From DATBGZ01 sp036557785 (GTDB lineage: Bacteria > Actinomycetota > Actinomycetes > Mycobacteriales > Micromonosporaceae): a stretch of 18,659 bases of DNA. The position numbers and the translations under genes were made by a program. Under the pieces are notes generated by a model. That model saw only the letters and a program-made list of their open reading frames with translations. It did not search any database and was not told the DNA's origin. The stretch spans positions 1 to 18,659 of the forward strand of contig DATBGZ010000035.1 of assembly GCA_036557785.1 (NCBI GenBank), read 5' to 3'. Positions 14,181-18,659 of the stretch are shown piece by piece (position 1 is the stretch's first letter; each line of letters starts with the position of its first letter).

Positions 14181-14197
14181 GCCTGACGCTCGTTCAT
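14177..14197 (-). CDS. Possible six-codon leader ORF overlapping bpa start
   Basis: On the minus strand, ATG at 14197-14195 opens MNERQA and ends in TGA at 14179-14177, overlapping the bpa ATG as ATGA. A Shine-Dalgarno-like GGGAG at 14205-14209 lies seven bases before this ATG, while bpa itself has no well-placed site. Ribosomes may enter here and re-initiate on bpa. Confidence 0.3.
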   Translation of the reverse strand: MNERQA

Positions 14198-14403
14198 GGG
14201 TCGGCTCCCGGGTCTGCTCGGCGTGAGGTTTACAACCCATCCACGATATCGGTGCGAGGTCCCGGCGTGCCGTAGGCCGCCCATCCCCGCCCGGTACCCC
14301 TTCTCCGCTTGTGCCCGCCACGGGACTTTGGAGTACGGTGACCACCGGTGGTTCCGGCCCAGACCGCGGAACCGCTCATGTCCCCCCGGTGAGGAGTCCG
14401 TAC
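14181..14403. promoter_or_regulatory. Divergent control region of bpa and binding-protein gene
   Basis: A gap of 223 bases holds the promoters of bpa (-) and of the lipoprotein gene (+). I see an 8-bp palindrome, CGATATCG (14244-14251), a TACGGT hexamer (14334-14339) that might be the -10 of the lipoprotein gene with TTGTGC at 14309 as a distant -35, and the Shine-Dalgarno GAGGAG seven bases before GTG 14404. The start sites cannot be fixed by eye. Confidence 0.35.
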
Positions 14404-15615
14404 GTGTCCCGTGGTACCTCGACGCTCGATCGCCGCCAGTTGCTGCGGATCTTCGGTGCCGTGGCCGCCGCAGGCGCGACGGGAGGGCTGGTCGCCTGCA
14501 CCTCCGACACCGCCTCGCAACGCGGGGTGAAGCCCTCGGGGCTCACAATCCCGGTTGGCCTGGTCGTGCCGACCTCGGGACCGTTCGCCGGTGTCGGCGA
14601 GGACATCAAGCGCGGGTTCACGCTGTTCCTCGAGACGAACAACAACCTGCTCGGGCCGCACAACATCGACCTGCGCATCGCCGACGAGGGCAAGACCCCG
14701 GACTCGGCGCTCGCTGCGGTCAGCGGGCTGATGGACCAGTCGGTCGTGGCCGTCGCCGGCATCGCCAACCCGGACGCGCTGCCCGGGATCGCTCTGAAGG
14801 CGCAGGACCAGCGGATCCCGGTGGTGAGCTCCAACGCCGCCTCCGGCCGGCTGACCAACGCGCTCTACATCTGGCGTGCCGGCGCTGTGCTGGGCGACTC
14901 GGGCCGGGCGCTGGCCAGCTATGCCAAGCAACAGGGCAGCCGCACCTACGTGATGTACGAGTCCAGCACCAGCGGGCAGGAGGAGTTCGACAGCTTCCGA
15001 ACCGAGTTCGCGCAGCAGTTGCGTGGCGAGATCGTGCAGAGCCCCGATGAGCTCTCCTCCGGCCAGGCCGAGGGTTCGGACAACTTCCCCGACCGGCTGA
15101 CCCAGGCGGTCAACCGCGGCGCGGACTCGATCTTCGCCGCGTTCTCGGGCGACGACGCGATCAGCCTGATCAAGGCGTACCACGATCTGCGGATCGGCGT
15201 GAAGCTGCTCGGCACCGGGAGCCTCACCGAGGCGTACGACCTCACCAAGATCAAGGCGTTGCCGCAGAACGTCTTCACGGCCATGTACTACGCCCCGGAT
15301 CTGGACAACGACGCGAACCGGCGGTTCGTGACCGGCTTCCACCGCAAGTACGGCGTCCAGCCGAGCAGCTACGCCATGGCGGGGTACGACAGTGCCGGTG
15401 TGCTCGACCGGGCCCTGGGCCAGGTGCCCACCGGGCCGAACGGGCCGGCGATCAACCAGGCGTTCAGCGCACTCGGACAGATCGACAGCCCCCGTGGCAC
15501 CTGGACGTTCAACATCAACCGTAGCCCCCAGCAGAAGTGGTATCTGCGCCACCTCGCGCTCGACGGCCAGGTTCCGTCCAACCTGCTCGACAGTAACCTG
15601 GCTGTACTCGGCTGA
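14404..15615 (+). CDS. Tat-type lipoprotein, ABC amino-acid-type substrate-binding protein
   Basis: A 403-residue extracytoplasmic binding protein of the periplasmic-binding-protein type 1 group (Peripla_BP_6, branched-chain amino acid/amide family). The N-terminus has a twin-arginine motif, DRRQLLRIFG (9-18), a hydrophobic stretch, and the lipobox LVAC with lipidated Cys32. Export would be by the Tat route and the mature protein anchored to the outer membrane face. The two-lobed domain starts at IPVGLVVPTSGPFAGVGEDIKRGFTLFLE. It contains IPVVSSNAASGRLTN, where these proteins bind the ligand, and AMAGYDSAGVLDRAL near the end. GTG 14404 is supported by GAGGAG seven bases upstream; the earlier in-frame ATG at 14311 would spoil the signal peptide. 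No permease or ATPase gene is adjacent, so it may serve a distant transporter or act as a sensor. The ligand is unknown. Confidence 0.9.
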   Translation: MSRGTSTLDRRQLLRIFGAVAAAGATGGLVACTSDTASQRGVKPSGLTIPVGLVVPTSGPFAGVGEDIKRGFTLFLETNNNLLGPHNIDLRIADEGKTPDSALAAVSGLMDQSVVAVAGIANPDALPGIALKAQDQRIPVVSSNAASGRLTNALYIWRAGAVLGDSGRALASYAKQQGSRTYVMYESSTSGQEEFDSFRTEFAQQLRGEIVQSPDELSSGQAEGSDNFPDRLTQAVNRGADSIFAAFSGDDAISLIKAYHDLRIGVKLLGTGSLTEAYDLTKIKALPQNVFTAMYYAPDLDNDANRRFVTGFHRKYGVQPSSYAMAGYDSAGVLDRALGQVPTGPNGPAINQAFSALGQIDSPRGTWTFNINRSPQQKWYLRHLALDGQVPSNLLDSNLAVLG

Positions 15616-15633
15616 CCTTGGGCCCTGCTCCAC

Positions 15634-16638
15634 TCAGGACGGTGGCGCGACCAGCAGGACCTTGCCGATGTGGCTGGACGCGTCGAGGGTCTCGTGCGCC
15701 CGCGCCGCCTGCGTCATGGGCAGGCGTGCATGCACCACCGGCCGTACCAGCCCCGAGGCGATCAGCGGCCACACGTGTTCGCGCACGGCGGCCACGATCT
15801 GCGCCTTCTGATCGGGCGGCCGATTGCGCAGCCCGGTGGCGAGAACCGTGGCCCGCTTGGCGAGCAGCGTGCCGAGGTTGAGCTCGGCCCGGCTGCCGCC
15901 TTGCAGGCCGATGATGACCAGTCGCCCGCCGGTGGCGAGCGCGTCGACGTTGCGGTCCAGATAGGACGCTCCCACGATGTCGAGTATGACGTCGGCACCC
16001 ACGTTCCCGGTCGCCGTCCTGATCGCCGTCACGAAGTCTTCGCTCCGGTAGTCGATGGTCACCTCGGCGCCGAGCGCTCGCAGCGCTTCGTGCTTGTCCG
16101 CCCGGGCGGTGGTGATGACCCGCGCTCCGCGCGCCACCGCCAACTGGATCGCCATGGTGCCGATGCCGCTGGCGCCGCCGTGCACGAGCAACGTGTCCAG
16201 CGGCTGGAGCCCGGCGGTGTCGAAGACGTTGGACCAGACCGTACAGGCCGCCTCCGGCAGAGCCGCGGCATCGACGAGCTCCACCCCGTCAGGGATCGGC
16301 AGCACGTGGCTGGCGTCGACGGCGACGCGCTCGGCATAGCCCCCGCCCCCGAGCAGGGCACAGACCCGGTCGCCGACCGTCCACTGTGTCGGACCCGCGG
16401 CCAGAGCGTTCACCCGTGTGCCCAGGGCTACGACGGTGCCGGAGCACTCCAGGCCCGGGTAGGGTGAGGCGCCCGGGGGTGGCGGATAGAAGCCGGCCCG
16501 CTGGAGCAGGTCCGCCCGGTTCACCCCGGCGGCCGCGATCTGGATGAGGACCTCATCGGGTCCGGCCGTGGGATCGTCCACTTCGGACCATGTCAGGACG
16601 TCGGGCCCACCCGGCCCAGCAATCGTCACGGCGTGCAT
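15634..16638 (-). CDS. NAD(P)H quinone oxidoreductase, zinc-independent MDR family (PIG3-like)
   Basis: A 334-residue medium-chain dehydrogenase/reductase of the quinone oxidoreductase group, reducing quinones or enones with NADPH in the cytosol. The N-terminal catalytic fold begins MHAVTIAGPGGPDVLTWSEV. GVNRADLLQRAGFYPPPPGASPYPGLECSG (38-67) is the characteristic PIG3-type motif. The nucleotide-binding Rossmann fold has LLVHGGASGIGTMAIQLA (150-167). Zinc-binding cysteines of alcohol dehydrogenases are absent. Family similarity starts at ATG 16638, two bases after the purC stop. A GTG at 16644 with a GTGA overlap and GGGAAG five bases upstream is an equally possible start, adding two residues. 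It lies downstream of purC on the same strand and converges on the binding-protein gene with an 18-bp gap. In mycobacteria a similar gene (Rv3777) also lies close to bpa, as I recall. Confidence 0.93.
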   Translation of the reverse strand: MHAVTIAGPGGPDVLTWSEVDDPTAGPDEVLIQIAAAGVNRADLLQRAGFYPPPPGASPYPGLECSGTVVALGTRVNALAAGPTQWTVGDRVCALLGGGGYAERVAVDASHVLPIPDGVELVDAAALPEAACTVWSNVFDTAGLQPLDTLLVHGGASGIGTMAIQLAVARGARVITTARADKHEALRALGAEVTIDYRSEDFVTAIRTATGNVGADVILDIVGASYLDRNVDALATGGRLVIIGLQGGSRAELNLGTLLAKRATVLATGLRNRPPDQKAQIVAAVREHVWPLIASGLVRPVVHARLPMTQAARAHETLDASSHIGKVLLVAPPS

Positions 16639-16640
16639 CG

Positions 16641-17471
16641 TCACCACGGCTTCCCGGTGAGGCGTTCGTACACCTCGATGTACCGGGTGCGGGCCCGCTC
16701 GACGATGTGCGATGGTACCGGCGGACCGGGCGGGGTCTTGTCCCATCCCGTCCCCGCCGCCCAGTCACGCACGATCTGCTTGTCGAACGAATCCTGGGAG
16801 CGGCCCGGCTGCCAGGACGCCGCATCCCAGAAGCGGGACGAGTCCGGGGTGAGCACCTCGTCGGCGAGGATCAGGCGACCGGTGTCGTCGCGACCGAACT
16901 CGACCTTCGTGTCCGCGATGATGATGCCGCGGCTCCGCGCGATCTCTGATCCGCGCCGGTAGATCTCCATGGTGATCCGCCGCAGCGCCTCGGCATCGTG
17001 CTTGCCCTCCTGCGCGACGACATCGGCGAAGCTCATCGCGGTGTCGTGCTGGCCCTGGGCTGCCTTCGTCGTCGGGGTGAAGATCGCCTCGGGCAGCTTC
17101 GACGCCTCCGTCAGGCCGCCGGGCAGGGCGATGCCGCAGACCGTCCCGGTTCCCCGGTACTCGGCCAGGCCGCTGCCGGTGAGATACCCCCGGGCCACGC
17201 ACTCCACCGCGACCATGGCGAGCCGGCGGCATCGGATCGCCCGGCCGGCCCACTCGCCCGGCACGTCGGTGGCCGAGATGACGTGGTTGGGCACGAGGTC
17301 GGCGAGCTGCTCGAACCACCACAGGGACAGCCGGGTGAGGATGGCGCCCTTGTCGGGGATCGGGGTGGGCAGCACGACATCGAAGACGGAGACCCGGTCG
17401 GAGGCGACGAGGATCAGGTCGTCGCCGTCCGCGTAGACATCTCGCACCTTGCCCGAGTTCAGCAGCTCCAC
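16641..17471 (-). CDS. purC: SAICAR synthetase (phosphoribosylaminoimidazole-succinocarboxamide synthase)
   Basis: A 276-residue PurC, joining aspartate to CAIR with ATP to form SAICAR in de novo purine synthesis. The N-terminal SGKVRDVYADGDDLILVASDRVSVFD (6-31) is the ATP-grasp-like start. The family signature is EASKLPEAIFTPTTKAAQGQHD (122-143), and the second signature is GIIIADTKVEFGRD (182-195), followed by LADEVLTPDSSRFWD (202-216) for substrate binding. Length fits the longer PurC type seen in actinobacteria and yeast. GTG at 17471 is supported by GAGAGGAG ending five bases upstream. The quinone oxidoreductase gene follows directly, with its start touching or overlapping the purC stop, so both are likely co-transcribed. 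No other pur genes are visible. Confidence 0.97.
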   Translation of the reverse strand: MELLNSGKVRDVYADGDDLILVASDRVSVFDVVLPTPIPDKGAILTRLSLWWFEQLADLVPNHVISATDVPGEWAGRAIRCRRLAMVAVECVARGYLTGSGLAEYRGTGTVCGIALPGGLTEASKLPEAIFTPTTKAAQGQHDTAMSFADVVAQEGKHDAEALRRITMEIYRRGSEIARSRGIIIADTKVEFGRDDTGRLILADEVLTPDSSRFWDAASWQPGRSQDSFDKQIVRDWAAGTGWDKTPPGPPVPSHIVERARTRYIEVYERLTGKPW

Positions 17472-17710
17472 GGCGGCTCCTCTCTCCTGCCCCGGACCCT
17501 AGTCGCTACCGGAGCCGCGATCCGGCGAGATCGCGGGCGACGCGCCCGCACCGCCCGCCCGTTTCCCCCGCGTCACCGTGCCGGGCGTCTGGCAGACTGG
17601 GCCCCGGGCGCGCTTCCACCCCGTTGATCTAGGGCGCGCGACCGTGAGTTGATCTCCGATCACGGCCTTACGCCCTAGATCAACGGGAAGGGGGGAGCCG
17701 TGCCCGGCCG
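17472..17710. other. Non-coding stretch between purC and tRNA-Ser
   Basis: No credible gene lies here. Next to purC is TAGGGT on the minus strand (17496-17501), a weak -10 candidate about 24 bases from the purC start. CAGACT at 17593-17598 matches the hexamer found before the histidine kinase but has no start codon near it; it might drive the tRNA. The inverted repeat at 17620-17687 fills the rest. Confidence 0.5.
17620..17687. repeat. Perfect 17-bp inverted repeat with inner hairpin (REP-like)
   Basis: CCCGTTGATCTAGGGCG at 17620-17636 is the exact reverse complement of 17671-17687. The 34-base loop holds a second inverted repeat, CCGTGA (17642-17647) with TCACGG (17660-17665). It also holds another copy of GTTGATCT (17648-17655), in direct orientation to the left arm. 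The whole can fold as a branched cruciform. It lies 23 bases before tRNA-Ser. I recall GTTGATC...GATCAAC palindromes as frequent intergenic elements in Micromonosporaceae; that memory is not checked here. Confidence 0.85.
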
Positions 17711-17799
17711 GGAGGGCTCGCCTAGTGGCCGATGGCGGCGGTCTTGAAAACCGCTAGGGGTGGTGACACTCCTCCAGGGTTCGAATCCCTGGCCCTCCG
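17711..17799 (+). tRNA. tRNA-Ser (anticodon UGA)
   Basis: An 89-nt class II tRNA. The acceptor arm GGAGGGC (17711-17717) pairs with GCCCTCC (17792-17798), and the discriminator is G17799. The anticodon stem GCGGT (17738-17742) and ACCGC (17750-17754) encloses the loop CTTGAAA with anticodon TGA at 17745-17747. A long variable arm, as required for serine tRNAs, follows. The T arm is CAGGG-TTCGAAT-CCCTG. The CCA end is not encoded (CAC follows). It reads UCA and, by wobble, other UCN codons. Its synthetase, serS, is in the same window. Confidence 0.96.
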
Positions 17800-17978
17800 C
17801 ACCACTTCGCCAAGCAGCCCGCCGAGCTGGGCAAACGCAATGCGCAGCGGTGGTGTCCGCCACCCCTGCGGTTCTCACTGGGTCCGACGGGCACCAGTCG
17901 TAGGGACGATCGACGTCGGGGGGCTCACGCCGGCCGAGTCCGTGGACCTGCTCAGGCAACTACTCACGGCCGTCTCCT
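17800..17978. other. Short intergenic stretch with a possible coding remnant
   Basis: There is no complete gene between tRNA-Ser and the RTX gene. The plus-strand frame read from about 17907 gives TIDVGGLTPAESVDLLRQLLTA before a stop at 17990-17992. This resembles the 'LTPxES..LLR.LL' stretches seen after the NB-ARC core of large regulators. It has no start and no 5' part, so at most it is a decayed fragment. No copy of the tRNA 3' end (att site) and no integrase are seen. Confidence 0.25.
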
Positions 17979-18659
17979 TTAGGGGCAGCTGAGCACGCGT
18001 TCGGCCTGGCAGAGGTCGCTTCCGGCGCCGCCGTCGGCGACGTCCGTGCCGGTGTCTCCGATGAGCAGGTCGTTTCCGGCGAGTCCCCGCAGCTGGTCGT
18101 TGCCGCCGAGGCCACGAATGACGTTGGGCCCCGCGTTTCCCGTCAAGGTGTCGCTGCCGCCGCCACCGATGATGCTCTCGGTATTGATGACATTGTCCAG
18201 CTCGCCCGGAACGCCGTCGTTAGCCAGACCGTCAAGGCTGACGGCCACGGCGGTGGGGTGGTCGGCGTAGGTGGCAGTGTCGGTTCCGCCGCCGCCGTCG
18301 ATGATGTCGCGGCCGGCGGCGCCATCGATCATGTCGTTGCCGCCGAGGCCACGAATGACGTTGGGCCCCGCGTTGCCGGTCAAGGTGTCGTTGCCGCCGC
18401 CACCGATGATGTTCTCGGTATTGATGACATTGTCCAGCTCGCCCGGGGCTCCGTCGTTGGCCACGCCGTCAAGGCTGACGTTCACCGGTGTGCCGCGTTC
18501 GTCATAGCTGACGGTGTCGATCCCGGCGGCGCCATCGATCATGTCGTTGCCGCCGAGGCCACGAATGACGTTGGGCCCCGCGTTGCCGGTCAAGGTGTCG
18601 TTGCCGCCGCCACCGATGATGTTCTCGGTATTGATGACATTGTCCAGCTCGCCCGGGGC
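17979..18659 (-). CDS. RTX-type calcium-binding repeat protein (5' end beyond window)
   Basis: The C-terminal part (at least 226 residues) of an RTX protein; the frame is open through the right edge, so start and N-terminal domains are missing. Glycine/aspartate nonapeptides such as GGGGNDTLTGNAG, GLGGNDMIDGAAG and GLAGNDLLIGDTG form calcium-binding beta-rolls. They alternate with a spacer strand module, DTVSYDERGTPVNVSLDGVANDGAPGELDNVINTENI, typical of secreted actinobacterial proteins. Units are 70 and 79 residues long, the difference being one extra nonapeptide (RDIIDGGGG). The protein ends SDLCQAERVLSCP with two cysteines that may form a disulfide. Such proteins fold outside the cell on meeting calcium. 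Function depends on the unseen N-terminus. It lies downstream of tRNA-Ser, on the opposite strand. Confidence 0.9.
   Translation of the reverse strand, partial: APGELDNVINTENIIGGGGNDTLTGNAGPNVIRGLGGNDMIDGAAGIDTVSYDERGTPVNVSLDGVANDGAPGELDNVINTENIIGGGGNDTLTGNAGPNVIRGLGGNDMIDGAAGRDIIDGGGGTDTATYADHPTAVAVSLDGLANDGVPGELDNVINTESIIGGGGSDTLTGNAGPNVIRGLGGNDQLRGLAGNDLLIGDTGTDVADGGAGSDLCQAERVLSCP
18313..18659 (-). repeat. 210-bp direct repeat within RTX gene, 137 bp identical
   Basis: Bases 18313-18449 and 18523-18659 are identical over 137 positions, 210 bases apart, with the right edge cutting the second copy. A third, diverged copy lies 237 bases to the left (around 18121-18240) with roughly ten per cent differences. 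Identity at silent positions points to recent duplication or gene conversion. Confidence 0.9.

Noticed and set aside
5113..14339. TACGGT as a general -10 class (5113, 5871, 10409, 14334)
   Set aside because: The hexamer also occurs several times inside coding regions (for example in the FAD oxidoreductase and serS). Only the copy at 5871 has a good -35 at the right distance.
14230..15633. 467-residue minus-strand frame opposite the binding-protein gene
   Set aside because: Shadow of the lipoprotein gene; the plus strand carries a signal peptide, lipobox and family motifs.
17711..17992. Integration site of a mobile element at tRNA-Ser
   Set aside because: No second copy of the tRNA 3' end and no integrase gene within the window; it cannot be excluded beyond the right edge.
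18121..18659. CRISPR-like array
   Set aside because: The repeats are coding, keep frame and encode RTX nonapeptides; there are no short repeats with unique spacers.

Overview
The window is very GC-rich, with strong G/C bias at third codon positions. This produces long spurious open frames opposite almost every gene. The gene content is chromosomal and actinobacterial: a bacterial proteasome activator (Bpa), an actinobacterial-type serS, an LCP wall-polymer ligase, DUF5926, a minimal zincin metallopeptidase next to pheA, and purC. A pheA / metallopeptidase / serS neighbourhood also exists in Mycobacterium (Rv3838c-Rv3834c, from memory). The gene set and a GTTGATC...GATCAAC intergenic inverted repeat suggest Micromonosporaceae; that family-level placement is inference.

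Layout. 1-143: no gene. 144-674 (-): flavin-reductase-fold protein, divergent from an LCP family protein (873-2288, +) that is preceded by a 12-codon leader ORF. 2346-4077 (+): cytosolic GAF-histidine kinase followed 4 bp later by an RsbW-like ATPase. 4087-4971 (+): DUF5926 protein. 5171-5806 (+): protein with a degenerate NERD-like core. 5932-6387 (+): PAS-like protein behind a recognisable promoter carrying nested palindromes. 6469-7847 (+): stand-alone ACT-domain protein and prephenate dehydratase (pheA). 7871-8727 (-): zincin-like metallopeptidase and an OsmC peroxidase. 8798-10405 (+): CrtI/PYROXD2-type FAD oxidoreductase. 10470-11309 (+): four-helix membrane protein. 11367-12635 (+): serS. 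12731-13549 (+): Cof-type HAD phosphatase. 13557-14180 (-): Bpa. 14404-15615 (+): Tat-type lipoprotein binding protein of the branched-chain amino acid family. 15634-17471 (-): purC and a quinone oxidoreductase with overlapping or abutting ends. 17620-17687: perfect 17-bp inverted repeat. 17711-17799 (+): tRNA-Ser(UGA). 17979 to the right edge (-): 3' part of an RTX calcium-binding repeat gene.

How it works together. Most of this is housekeeping: aromatic amino acid and purine synthesis, serine charging, peroxide detoxification, wall assembly and proteasomal degradation. Small regulatory-looking proteins (histidine kinase plus anti-sigma-like ATPase, PAS protein, ACT protein) lie between these genes. 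Two kinds of gene start stand out. Nine genes lack a convincing Shine-Dalgarno and instead have an NA(G/C)NNT hexamer ending 6-7 bases before the start codon, the geometry of leaderless transcripts. The rest have good Shine-Dalgarno sites. I see no CRISPR array, transposase, integrase or phage gene, and no convincing novel multi-gene defence or mobile system. The most unusual material is regulatory architecture, the cruciform-forming repeat, the degenerate nuclease-like protein and the homogenised RTX repeats.
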